The notes beneath the pieces are model-generated. The model was not told the DNA's origin, made no database searches, and was given only the letters and a program-made list of their open reading frames with translations. A DNA stretch of 64,000 nt from JBGPEQ01 sp050180895. GTDB taxonomy: Bacteria; Pseudomonadota; Alphaproteobacteria; Dongiales; Dongiaceae. The stretch's first letter is position 1. Each line of letters starts with the position of its first letter. Below, one piece after another: positions 18,305-26,696 of this stretch. Made by a program: the position numbers and the translations under genes. The stretch is taken from positions 248,001 to 312,000 of the forward strand of contig JBFXDS010000006.1 in the NCBI GenBank assembly GCA_050180895.1, read 5' to 3'.

Positions 18305-18682
18305 CTAGTAGGTCAGCACCCGGCAGTCCTCCTCCATGATCTGCGCGATCATGGCGGCGGATCCCATGAGTCCCGTGCATTCCGGGATCAGATCGCTTTC
18401 GGTCATATCGAACAGATCGAGATTGGCCGGGCAGGCGTAGAATTTCGCGCCGTGCCGATGCGCGTCGCGGATGAAGTCGTAGACCGTCTTGTCTGCGCCG
18501 GCCTTCACGGTCAGCTTCTCGGCCACGCCCTTGCGCATGAGCCGGCCGGCCGTCGCCGCGCAGATGACCTGCACGTCGAAGTTCATGGCGGCGGCGACGG
18601 CCGCGTGGAAGAATGGCGCCCCGAGCTCCTCGCCATTGCGCGGATCGGTATTGACGAGGACGATGACGAGCTTGCGGGCCAC
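18305..18682 (-). CDS. DsrE-family sulfurtransferase-like protein
   Basis: A 125-residue DsrE/DsrF-like protein starting at GTG 18682 (ARKLVIVLVNTDPRNG, the first beta strand of the fold). An open frame extends further upstream but carries no family sequence. Candidate sulfur-carrying cysteines are Cys84 (FYACPANLDLF) and Cys102 (PECTGLMGS); Cys41 and Cys120 are also present. DsrE proteins move sulfane sulfur to TusA or DsrC-like partners. It precedes the lipoate-binding gene by 15 bp on the same strand. A TusA gene lies 14 kb away. The pairing resembles the accessory genes of sHdr loci, but no hdr genes occur in the window. Confidence 0.8.
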   Translation of the reverse strand: MARKLVIVLVNTDPRNGEELGAPFFHAAVAAAMNFDVQVICAATAGRLMRKGVAEKLTVKAGADKTVYDFIRDAHRHGAKFYACPANLDLFDMTESDLIPECTGLMGSAAMIAQIMEEDCRVLTY

Positions 18683-18744
18683 ACGTAGGATTCTTTCGTG
18701 TTTGTGATGCTGTTGCAAGGCTTGCGCGGGAGCGGTGCATCCCG

Positions 18745-19821
18745 ATGTCCATGCGCGTGATCGACTGCGGATACGTCTCGGCAAGATTGTCGCAGGCCAT
18801 CTGGTACGGCGTCGCGGCCCGGATGAAACCCGCGGATGAACCCGCCCTCACTCTGGTGAACGCGCGCGATCCGTATGTCTGCATCGGGCTTCACCAGGAT
18901 GTCCGGCTGGAGGTGGCCGACGCGTACTGCGCGCAGAAGGGCATTGCCGTCCTTCGCCGCCGCCTCGGCGGCGGTGCCGTCTACCTGGACGAGAACCAGC
19001 TGATCTTTCATTTCGTGTTTCCCCGGCGGCGTGTGCCGGAGCGGGCGAGCCGGCTGTACCCCCTGTTCATCGAGCCGGTCCTCCGGACCTATCGCGACCT
19101 CGGCATCGACGCCCTGTATCGGCCGCTCAACGACATCCACGTGGACGGGCGAAAGATAGGAGGCACGGCCGCCGCGGTCCTCGACGAGGCGACGGTCCTG
19201 GGCGGCATGTTCCTGTTCGATTTCGACACCGGGGCGATGGCGCGGTGCCTCAAGGTGTCGTCGGAGAAATTCCGCGACAAGCTACACAAGACGCTCGACG
19301 AGTACGTCACGTCGATGCGGCGACTGCTGCCGGAACTGCCATCGCGCGCGGCCGTGAAATCCATCTTCCTTCGGCACGTTGCCGACTGCTTCGACGTCGC
19401 ACCGCACGAATCCGCCCCGACCGAGAGCGAAGAGGTTGCCGTCGCCGAAGAAGTCGTCCGGCTCGCCGACCCGGATTGGATATCGCAAGTCGGTCGTCGG
19501 TTCGCGGCGCGCGGCGTCAAGGTAGCGGCGGGAACCTATCTGTCCGAGGGCGCATACAAGGCGCCCGGAGGCTTGATCCGCGTGCGGCTGCTCGAGCGCG
19601 ATGACCATGTCGTGGACATCGAGATCAGCGGCGACTTCACGTGCAATCCATCCGCGGGAATCGCGCGCCTGGCCGATCGCCTCGAGGGAACATCGCTCTC
19701 CGCACCGCACCTCGAGGATGCGATCGCCGACGCCATGACCAGCGTCTATCTTGACCTGCCGGGCGTCGATGCGGGGCATATTGCCGCCGCGATCGCGGCG
19801 AGTCGCCGCGGCGACTCCTGA
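18745..19821 (+). CDS. lplA: Lipoate-protein ligase A family protein
   Basis: A 358-residue ligase attaching lipoate to an acceptor lysine using ATP. The catalytic domain has the motif RRLGGGAVYLDENQL (residues 72-86) and the lysine-bearing NDIHVDGRKIGGTA (Lys137). The C-terminal 100 residues (about 245-345) form the accessory domain, as in two-domain LplA and the sLpl(AB) ligases of sulfur oxidisers. It is divergent from the DsrE-like gene across 62 bp. The nearest lipoyl acceptor is the LbpA-like protein 450 bp away, which makes a dedicated pair likely. An ATG six bases downstream could also start translation. Confidence 0.85.
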   Translation: MSMRVIDCGYVSARLSQAIWYGVAARMKPADEPALTLVNARDPYVCIGLHQDVRLEVADAYCAQKGIAVLRRRLGGGAVYLDENQLIFHFVFPRRRVPERASRLYPLFIEPVLRTYRDLGIDALYRPLNDIHVDGRKIGGTAAAVLDEATVLGGMFLFDFDTGAMARCLKVSSEKFRDKLHKTLDEYVTSMRRLLPELPSRAAVKSIFLRHVADCFDVAPHESAPTESEEVAVAEEVVRLADPDWISQVGRRFAARGVKVAAGTYLSEGAYKAPGGLIRVRLLERDDHVVDIEISGDFTCNPSAGIARLADRLEGTSLSAPHLEDAIADAMTSVYLDLPGVDAGHIAAAIAASRRGDS

Positions 19822-19928
19822 CTGCTGCGTTCACGGGTCGCCGGCCCTCCACGGCTGACATCTTGACGGATCGCCCGAGGCCGCCGATCTTTCGCAGCGG
19901 GGCGGTCGCGTGGAAGAAAGACGAACGG

Positions 19929-20768
19929 GTGGATAGGATCGCAAGCCTGCCGATGTACGACATCGACGAGGCGCAGGAGGCAACCGACGCGCTGTGGTCG
20001 GCGTTGCGGCGGGCATTCGAGCGGGAAGGCATCGCCGACGTGCCGGAGCGCCTCACCCGGGAACTGCCGGTCATCAGTCACTGGGGTGCGCCGCACCTGT
20101 TCTTCAGCCAATGCTGCGGATATGACATCGTCTTCGGTTTCTCGAGCGCCCTCGAGCTGCTGGGCGTGCCGCGCTATGCCGATGAAACCGGTTGCTCGGA
20201 GCTCGGCTATCGTAGCCACGTTGTGGTGCGCGACGAGTCGCAGGTCGGCTCGCTTGAGGATCTGCGCGGCGCGGTCTGCGTCGTAAACGGGTTCAATTCC
20301 TATTCCGGCACCGGTTCTCTGCGCGCCCTGGTCGCGCCCTTGAGCCGCGGCGGTCGGTTCTTCGGCAAAATCAGGGTAAGCGGCGCGCATGTGCGCAGCG
20401 TCGAGATGCTGCGGACGGGCCAGGTCGATGTTGCCGCCATCGACTGTGTGACCCATGCGCTGCTTCGGCGCTACCGCCCGTCATCCCTCGAAGGGACGCG
20501 TATCCTGATGCAAACCGATCCGGTTCCGCCGCCGCCCTATGTCACCAGCCAAGCCCATCACCGCGATATGGGGGCGCGCATGCAGACTGCGCTCAAGTCC
20601 GTGCTGGAGCGCACGCCTCCCCATGACTTCTGTGATGACCTCTTCATCCGGGGCGTCAGCCTGCCGCCGCTGCACATCTACTCGAAGATCCTTGCTCAGG
20701 ATGAAATCGCCCTCCACCGCAGCTACTACGAGATGCATCCGACGAGTACGGCCCTGGCCCCGGCTTAG
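19929..20768 (+). CDS. PhnD-like phosphate/phosphonate-type binding-domain protein, no signal peptide
   Basis: About 279 residues from GTG 19929; a TTG at 19863 would add 22 residues that do not resemble the family. The opening RIASLPMYD and the segment HLFFSQCCGYDIVFG, then SHVVVRDESQ and VNGFNSYSGTG, match the PhnD/SsuA/transferrin-like binding-fold group (periplasmic type II fold). No export signal is visible, so a cytoplasmic ligand-binding role is suggested. No ABC permease or ATPase is adjacent. It follows lplA by about 110 bp on the same strand. The ligand is unknown. Confidence 0.75.
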   Translation: MDRIASLPMYDIDEAQEATDALWSALRRAFEREGIADVPERLTRELPVISHWGAPHLFFSQCCGYDIVFGFSSALELLGVPRYADETGCSELGYRSHVVVRDESQVGSLEDLRGAVCVVNGFNSYSGTGSLRALVAPLSRGGRFFGKIRVSGAHVRSVEMLRTGQVDVAAIDCVTHALLRRYRPSSLEGTRILMQTDPVPPPPYVTSQAHHRDMGARMQTALKSVLERTPPHDFCDDLFIRGVSLPPLHIYSKILAQDEIALHRSYYEMHPTSTALAPA

Positions 20769-21053
20769 CGACGGCGCGGGCGAGTCGACACGTCACGGGT
20801 GGCTCGGCGCTGTCGGGAGAGCCGGTTTTCCAGGAATTGACGGCGGTGAAGCCGTCGTCGCACAATAGCGCCGCGCATTGGATGGCTCCCGAGGTTCGGG
20901 GCCGAATATGGCGGGAACGCTGACGCAGCCAAGCGCTGCGTGTTCTCGTCCCGCAGGCGGCCTTCCGGCCGCGGCGCGACCTGCACCCGCCGCATCCGCG
21001 GACCCGGGCTTTCCCTTCTGACAGCAGTCCCTTCAACCAGGGAGGATGACGAG

Positions 21054-22163
21054 ATGGCTATCTGTCGACGAGATTTTCTCAAGGCCGGAGCGGCGCTCTC
21101 GGTTGCGGCCGCGCTGCCGGGTACCGTCGCCCGTGGCGAGACGGCGTTCGCGCCGACGCCCGGGGCGTGGCGGACGTTCGAACTGGTCACGCGGATCGAG
21201 ATCGCCCAGCCTGCGGGCAGCGTCCGGGTCTGGGTGCCGGTGCCTGCCGTCGACGAGCCGGACTGGTTCCGGCCGATGGGCAGCGAATGGAAGACCAACG
21301 CCGCGACGGCCGCCATCGCCCGCGATCCGAAATACGGCGCGGAGATGGTACATGCTCAGTGGCCGGCCCCCGGCGACACGGCGCCGGTCGTCGAGGTCAC
21401 CAGCCGGTTCGCCACCCGCGATCGCGCGGTCGATCTGACGGCGCCCGGCAATCCGCCCAAGCTCACGGACGACGAGCGCGTGCTCTACACGGCGCCGACC
21501 GCGCTCATCCCCACCGACGGCATCGTCAAGGAAACATCGGACAAGATCGTTGGCGGAGCCGACGGCCAGCTCGCCAAGGCGCGCGCGATCTATGCCTGGA
21601 TCGTCGACAATACCTTCCGCGATCCGAAGGTGCGCGGCTGCGGCCTCGGCGACATCAGGGCGATGCTGGAGACCGGCAATCTCGGCGGCAAATGCGCCGA
21701 CCTCAACGCGCTCTATGTGGGTCTGGCGCGGGCGGCCGGACTGCCGGCGCGCGACGTCTACGGCCTGCGCGTGGCGGCGTCCCGGTTCGGCTACAAGAGC
21801 CTCGGTCCCAGCACGGAGGTCGTCACCAAGGCGCAGCATTGCCGCGCCGAGGTCTATCTCGACGGCTTCGGCTGGGTGCCGGTGGATCCGGCCGACGTGC
21901 GCAAGGTCGTGCTCGAGGAGCCGCCTGGCGATCTGACGCTCGACGATCCCAAGGTCGTGGCGGCGCGGCAGACGCTGTTCGGCAGCTGGGAGATGAACTG
22001 GCTGGCCTACAACACCGCGCACGACCTGGCGCTTCCGGGTGCGCAGGGACCGGCGGTCGGCTTCCTGATGTATCCGCAGGCCGAGGTCGCCGGCGTCTCC
22101 CTCGACTGCCTCGATCCCGACAACTTCAAGTATTCGATCACGGCAAGGGAACTGGCCGCCTGA
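21054..22163 (+). CDS. Tat-exported transglutaminase-like domain protein
   Basis: A 369-residue protein with a strong GGAGG ribosome site before ATG 21054 and a Tat-type leader CRRDFLKAGAALSVAAALPG. The core is a transglutaminase-like cysteine protease fold: Cys214 in GGKCADLNALYVGLARAAGLPAR, His262 in AQHCRAEVYLDG and an Asp in WVPVDPAD, giving a complete triad. The frame extends upstream of 21054 but the leader fixes the start. It is followed by a strong hairpin and convergent asnB. The 285 bp upstream show no gene; they hold a possible TTGACG box only. The role is probably periplasmic peptidase or transamidase; the substrate is unknown. Confidence 0.85.
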   Translation: MAICRRDFLKAGAALSVAAALPGTVARGETAFAPTPGAWRTFELVTRIEIAQPAGSVRVWVPVPAVDEPDWFRPMGSEWKTNAATAAIARDPKYGAEMVHAQWPAPGDTAPVVEVTSRFATRDRAVDLTAPGNPPKLTDDERVLYTAPTALIPTDGIVKETSDKIVGGADGQLAKARAIYAWIVDNTFRDPKVRGCGLGDIRAMLETGNLGGKCADLNALYVGLARAAGLPARDVYGLRVAASRFGYKSLGPSTEVVTKAQHCRAEVYLDGFGWVPVDPADVRKVVLEEPPGDLTLDDPKVVAARQTLFGSWEMNWLAYNTAHDLALPGAQGPAVGFLMYPQAEVAGVSLDCLDPDNFKYSITARELAA

Positions 22164-22197
22164 CATCCGCCTCCGAGGCTGTGGACGGTACTATGAG

Positions 22198-22222
22198 GGG
22201 TGGCTGGCGTCGCCAGCCACCC
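22198..22222. terminator. Perfect 12-bp hairpin between convergent genes
   Basis: GGGTGGCTGGCG and CGCCAGCCACCC are separated by a single T between the converging transglutaminase and asnB genes. There is no clear T-run, so it may work as a bidirectional transcript end or mRNA-stabilising hairpin. Confidence 0.5.
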
Positions 22223-22253
22223 AGGTGCACGACATTTGAGACGGTGTCGTGCG

Positions 22254-24182
22254 TCAAGCTGCTCCGGCGAGTTGTGAAACCCGGTGGTCAAGCGGAGGCG
22301 CGCTACTCTGCGAGTCCGCCCATTGCAGAAGGACAAACAAGGCCCAGATCGGCTTCGATAGATCCAGACTTTGCGTCTGATGCGCATCCAGCAGGGCAAG
22401 CAGGCGCGAACGGTCGAAATATTCTGCGGCCCAGGATCCGGCAAACAGATCGTGGATGCGCTCGCGCAAGCCACCCTGTATCCACTCGCCGACCGGCGCC
22501 TCAAACCCATGTTTTCGGCGCTTGGCGACGTGCCGGAAACGCTGGCCGACGAACTCCCGCAACAGATGCTTCGTTTCGCTGCCGCGAATCTTCAAACGCA
22601 GAGGCACCGTCGATAGGAACTCCAGAAGTCGCACGTCCAGAAACGGGCACCGTACTTCCAGCGAATGCGCCATGCTCATTCTGTCGACTTTTACGTGGAT
22701 GTCATCGGACAGATAGGTTTGCAGGTCAGTCCACAGCATTCGCTGGGTAAGATCCAACCCGGAGTACTGACGGGCAACATCCAGAACGAAATCTTGGTCA
22801 TCGTCATCGGCGACAGCTTGACGAAAGGATTCCGAATACATCGATGACCGCGCGACATCGTCGATCACGATGGGCATGATGTTGTCGGAGTTCTCTTCAA
22901 GCCGATCGATGAAGCGCGACAGCAGTTTGAGCTTTTTCGTCAGGCTGTCGCCATAATAGCCCGTGCCCTCGGGCAAGGCCGCGATCCACTGGAACGGTCG
23001 TCGGAAGCGCAAGGGTTGCGGCAGCCGGGTCCAGCGCGCCGCCAGCCGGCCCGCAAGATACCGATTGTAGCCGCCGAGGACTTCATCGGCGCCGTCGCCC
23101 GATAGCGCCACCGTTACCCGTTTGCGGGCTGTTTTGCAGAGATAGTAGGTTGGAATCGCCGAGTTGTCGCCGAACGGTTCGCCGAAATGCCAAAGAATTC
23201 GATCGACCTCGTTGACGTCGATGCTCTCTTGCATCTCCGCGTGATGATCCGTTCGCAGAGCGCGGGCCACCTCGCTTGCGTGATCGCTCTCGTCAAAGGA
23301 GCGGCTGCCGAAGCCGACAGAAAATGTTGAGACGACCCCGGATGATTGGGCGCTCATCAGCGCGACGATGGCGGTCGAGTCCAAACCGCCGCTGAGAAAG
23401 GCGCCGAGAGGTACGTCACTGACCAACCGTCCGCCGACAGCGCGTGCCAGATGGTCGCAAAATGCCCCCTGAAAGGCTTCGTCCGACAGGGAATCGTCGG
23501 GCGTGGGGTCTGGCATTCGCCAATAACGGCTGGTCGTGATGTGGCCGCCCTCGAGCTTCAAGACATGCGCGGCTGGCAGTTTGCGAACCTCCCGATATAT
23601 GGAAAGGGGGCTTGGCACATAGTTGTAGCGAAGGAATGCATCGACCGCTTGGGGAGAGACACTCAACTGCAGGCCCGGCAATTGCCTGAGGGCCTGGAGC
23701 TCCGAAGCGAAAGCAAATTTCCGACCGTCGCTGTAGTAATAGATCGGCTTCTTGCCGGTCCGATCCCTGGCCAACCAAAGCGTCCGGCTCTGCAAATCGT
23801 AGATCACGAAGGCAAACATGCCATTCAGTTCGCCGATAAAATCGAGATTCCTGCCTTCTTCGTACAAATGAACCAGGACTTCTGTATCGCTGTTGGTGGA
23901 AAAAACATGACCTCGCGCTTCGAGATCTTCACGGAGTTCCTGGTAGTTGTAGATTTCGCCGTTCAAGATGGTGGCGACAGTGCGGGTTTCGTTGAAGATC
24001 GGCTGCTGCCCTCTCTGGAGGTCGATGATGCTCAGCCGCCTGTGAACCATGCCGAATCCATCGTGCATGAACACGCCGTCATCATCGGGGCCTCGATGGC
24101 GCATGGCATCGCCGACGCGACGGAGGAGGCTCTCCTCTAGTCGACGCCCGTCAAAATAGTAGATACCCGCAATACCGCACAT
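22254..24182 (-). CDS. asnB: Asparagine-synthetase-like glutamine amidotransferase (glycan cluster type)
   Basis: A 642-residue class II amidotransferase. Cys2 of MCGIAGIYYF is the glutaminase nucleophile; RHRGPDDDG, NGEIYNYQEL and SDTEVLVHLY are glutaminase motifs. The synthetase half has the PP-loop SGGLDSTAI near residue 265. The start ATG overlaps the stop of the upstream glycosyltransferase by one base (TAATG). The sequence resembles the amidotransferases of exopolysaccharide and exosortase-linked clusters more than housekeeping AsnB, but no exosortase is in view. Local GC is low: one counted line (23821-23880) has 27 of 60 G/C, against about two thirds in flanking genes. Confidence 0.85.
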   Translation of the reverse strand: MCGIAGIYYFDGRRLEESLLRRVGDAMRHRGPDDDGVFMHDGFGMVHRRLSIIDLQRGQQPIFNETRTVATILNGEIYNYQELREDLEARGHVFSTNSDTEVLVHLYEEGRNLDFIGELNGMFAFVIYDLQSRTLWLARDRTGKKPIYYYSDGRKFAFASELQALRQLPGLQLSVSPQAVDAFLRYNYVPSPLSIYREVRKLPAAHVLKLEGGHITTSRYWRMPDPTPDDSLSDEAFQGAFCDHLARAVGGRLVSDVPLGAFLSGGLDSTAIVALMSAQSSGVVSTFSVGFGSRSFDESDHASEVARALRTDHHAEMQESIDVNEVDRILWHFGEPFGDNSAIPTYYLCKTARKRVTVALSGDGADEVLGGYNRYLAGRLAARWTRLPQPLRFRRPFQWIAALPEGTGYYGDSLTKKLKLLSRFIDRLEENSDNIMPIVIDDVARSSMYSESFRQAVADDDDQDFVLDVARQYSGLDLTQRMLWTDLQTYLSDDIHVKVDRMSMAHSLEVRCPFLDVRLLEFLSTVPLRLKIRGSETKHLLREFVGQRFRHVAKRRKHGFEAPVGEWIQGGLRERIHDLFAGSWAAEYFDRSRLLALLDAHQTQSLDLSKPIWALFVLLQWADSQSSAPPLDHRVSQLAGAA

Positions 24183-25390
24183 TATCTGCCACCAATCATC
24201 ACGCTGTAGATCGACAAGAGCTGGCGGCCGTGCGCCGCCCAGGTCAGCCCGAGCCGCATGATCTTCTCGAGCCCACGGACAGACAGCTTCGCGGCCAAAC
24301 CAGGCTCGAGCAGCAGCCTGTTCATGCAAGCGGCCAGGCCCGCAACGTCGCCGGGTTCGAACAGAAGCCCGTCTTCGCCGTCCGAGATGATCTCCGTGGT
24401 GCCGTTGACGGCCGTTGCGACCACAGGCGTCCCGCTCGCCATCGCCTCCAGAACGACATTGGGGCGACCTTCGCTGTAGCTCGGCAGGACCAGCATATCC
24501 GCTGCCCCCAGCCAGTGATGGACTTCGCCCTTCGAGATCCCGCCGAGAAAGCTGACCCGGTCGGCAAGCCCATGGGTCGCGGCGAACTCCTTCAACGCAT
24601 TCAGTTGCGGTCCTTCTCCTGCCAGATAAAGGTGCACGGGTTGATTCGGCGTCACGCCATGGGCCAGCGCCTGGACCAGTGTGCGTACGCCCTTGCGTTC
24701 GATCAGACCGCCGACATAGAGCGCCATTGCTTGCTCTTTCGGCAGCCCCAGTTGGGAGCGACATGCAACTTTGTCGCGCGGATGAAACTGCTCCACATCG
24801 ACGCCGTTGTAGAGAGCGGTGAGTGGCTTCGGACATCCGATTTCGGACGCCAGCAGATCCCGGAATTCGTCGCTGACCGTGACAACATGCTTCACGCGGC
24901 CAATGATCGCGCGCGTCAAAGCACGCCCCACACGTGACGTCCTGGCTGTGTTCAAATCCGCGCCGCGTACGGAGACGATGACTGGAATGCGCCGGAGCCA
25001 GCCGACGACGATGGCGACCGCCGCGGTCGGAACCCATTGGGCATGAATGATTTGGGCGTTCTTGGATGCAGCCCAAAGCTTCAGCAGCATCGCCGTGAGA
25101 AGCAGCGGCAACTGCAAAGCGGCAAGTCGGGAGTTCCGCAACGTCTCGAACAAGCCCTCATGCTGATAGGCGAGCCGCTGGCGCCTGGTCGGCCAAAAAT
25201 ACCTGGCACGGTGAATTTCCAAGCCATCGATGAATTCCTTTGTGGCCAAGCCCGGCGCATGAGGTGCGATGACCACAACGGAGGTGTTTTCGTCTGCAGA
25301 ACGCAGGCTCTTGGCCTGTTCATAAACGAATCGAGCGTAGTGATCCTCGGCTGAACGGATGAACGAGGTTGTTACGAAGCACACTTTCAC
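24182..25390 (-). CDS. GT4-family glycosyltransferase
   Basis: A 402-residue GT-B fold glycosyltransferase. The N-terminal half has the acceptor-side Rossmann start KVCFVTTSF and SVRGADLNTAR. The C-terminal half has the donor-binding YVGGLIERKGVRTLVQA, LGAADMLVLPSYSEGRPNVVLEAMASG (the EX7E region) and GLLFEPGD. It lies in a three-gene minus-strand unit with a methyltransferase upstream (15 bp) and the amidotransferase downstream (1-bp overlap). It probably adds a sugar to a surface glycan; the donor sugar cannot be assigned. Confidence 0.9.
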   Translation of the reverse strand: MKVCFVTTSFIRSAEDHYARFVYEQAKSLRSADENTSVVVIAPHAPGLATKEFIDGLEIHRARYFWPTRRQRLAYQHEGLFETLRNSRLAALQLPLLLTAMLLKLWAASKNAQIIHAQWVPTAAVAIVVGWLRRIPVIVSVRGADLNTARTSRVGRALTRAIIGRVKHVVTVSDEFRDLLASEIGCPKPLTALYNGVDVEQFHPRDKVACRSQLGLPKEQAMALYVGGLIERKGVRTLVQALAHGVTPNQPVHLYLAGEGPQLNALKEFAATHGLADRVSFLGGISKGEVHHWLGAADMLVLPSYSEGRPNVVLEAMASGTPVVATAVNGTTEIISDGEDGLLFEPGDVAGLAACMNRLLLEPGLAAKLSVRGLEKIMRLGLTWAAHGRQLLSIYSVMIGGR

Positions 25391-25405
25391 GTCGCGACTC
25401 CGTCG

Positions 25406-26188
25406 TCAGCTCGCAACAGCCATGTCGGATGCCGCGCCAAAGACGGCATCGGCAACGTAGCCATCCCCAAGATCACTATCGAAGAAGAGGCGCTGGAGCG
25501 CGATGAACGGCGTCAAAGTGTGTCGGTTGAGTATCCGGGCAAGCTGCAAGGAAGCATCCGATCTTTCGATGCCGCTTCGGATGCTTAGGGTCTCGGGCGC
25601 TTGAGCGGTTTGCTCCTGTTCACTTGTCTTCCAGCGTGACAGGCATCTGTTGCCACGACGGGTCAAGGTCGCGAGCGGAAACCCGTAGCTGAGTATCCGC
25701 AGTCCCACGCATCCCGCATCCTGTAGCAGACGCTCGAGCTGTTCCCTCTCGTATCTTCGATAATGACCGACCGCGCGATCTTCCTGGTCGTACTTGCGCA
25801 TATGAGCAGGGACAGAGAGCAGAACACGGCCGCCAGGTTTCAGAAAGCGAACCCAGAGCCGGAGTGCTTCGGCATCGGCGTTGATATGCTCCAACACCTC
25901 GAAGGCCAGGACGTAGTCGAATGACCCACTTTCGACCTCATCAAGGCTGTCGACGACCCGGACGTCCGCTCCGAACGGCGATAGGTTGCGCCGCAGCACA
26001 TCGCGGTTGTCAGCGCCCAGGTCATAGCAAGTGCCGGTGAAGCCGCGCTTAAGAAAACCCGTGGTCATGCGACCGGTACCGGCGCCGATCTCAAGAAATC
26101 GGCCGGCCCGCCACCCGATCGTCGCGTAATCAAGGCAGCCTCGTCGCAGCAGGAACATTGGTGTCTCGACCCAGTGACCGTCGTTCAT
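25406..26188 (-). CDS. Class I SAM-dependent methyltransferase
   Basis: A 260-residue methyltransferase with motif I FLEIGAGTGRMTTGFL near residue 31, an acidic residue after the second strand, FDYVLAFEVLEHIN as the post-II/motif IV segment and LKPGGRVLLSVPAHM as motif VI. This is the Methyltransf_11/23 group often found in polysaccharide clusters. First gene of the lower-GC glycan unit. The 370 bp upstream hold no intact gene, only a probable recombinase relic and tRNA-Arg. The target is likely a sugar or lipid-linked glycan, by context. Confidence 0.85.
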   Translation of the reverse strand: MNDGHWVETPMFLLRRGCLDYATIGWRAGRFLEIGAGTGRMTTGFLKRGFTGTCYDLGADNRDVLRRNLSPFGADVRVVDSLDEVESGSFDYVLAFEVLEHINADAEALRLWVRFLKPGGRVLLSVPAHMRKYDQEDRAVGHYRRYEREQLERLLQDAGCVGLRILSYGFPLATLTRRGNRCLSRWKTSEQEQTAQAPETLSIRSGIERSDASLQLARILNRHTLTPFIALQRLFFDSDLGDGYVADAVFGAASDMAVAS

Positions 26189-26434
26189 GCTGCATGTTCT
26201 CCGACGCCAGACAGGCGCATCTCATTGGATGGAGGCTTTTCACCTGCCAAATCCGAGGCTCGCGACTTCGGTGCAAGCGGCCACATCGTCTTCTCGGCAG
26301 AGCCCGAATGCGTGGAAAAGGCTTTCTGCAAGTCGGAACTCTAACTTCAGAAGTCCTTAAAATTTACTGAATACCGGCAGCCGGCTGGCCGCGTCCAATG
26401 ATAGCGGCTGATGTGAATCTCAGGCCGCGTTCCT

Positions 26435-26547
26435 CATTTGCCCGCCCTCAGGCGGACGGCGCTTCGGTCGTTCGTTGATCGGATCGAGATCGCCGATCGG
26501 GAGGTCCGGATCAGCGATGCCAAGGCGGAATTGCTGGCCGATGATGG
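26435..26547 (+). pseudogene. Relic of the C-terminus of a serine recombinase
   Basis: Within the 380-bp spacer before tRNA-Arg, one plus-strand frame without a start codon reads PALRRTALRSFVDRIEIAD and then REVRISDAKAELL. This resembles the conserved tail of large serine recombinase/resolvase proteins (LVDRIEV...VRI.G.K..L). Nothing upstream in the spacer extends it, so only about 38 codons survive. It abuts the 3' end of the tRNA gene, the usual integration side, which supports a former mobile element here. Recognition is by eye from a short segment. The rest of the spacer (26189-26434) shows no gene. Confidence 0.4.
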
Positions 26548-26570
26548 CCGGTGCCCAGTTTGTACGAGGG

Positions 26571-26647
26571 TGGCGTCCCCGGGGTGACTCGAACACCCGA
26601 CCTACGGTTTAGGAAACCGTCGCTCTATCCTGCTGAGCTACGGGGAC
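26571..26647 (-). tRNA. tRNA-Arg (CCU anticodon)
   Basis: A 77-nt cloverleaf on the minus strand with acceptor GTCCCCG/CGGGGAC, discriminator G and encoded CCA. The anticodon stem is ACGGT/ACCGT with loop TTCCTAA, giving CCU for the AGG codon. The T loop is GTTCGAGTC. Its 3' end faces the lower-GC glycan island, a common integration arrangement. Confidence 0.96.
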
Positions 26648-26696
26648 GTGGCGGCGGTTATAGCAGAACCGCGACGGGCCGTGACAGGGGGCCGGC

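Noticed and set aside
22198..22222. Left attachment site of the glycan island matching the tRNA-Arg end
   Set aside because: TGGCGTCGCC here is only loosely like TGGCGTCCCC of the tRNA 3' end; the similarity is too short to claim a direct repeat.
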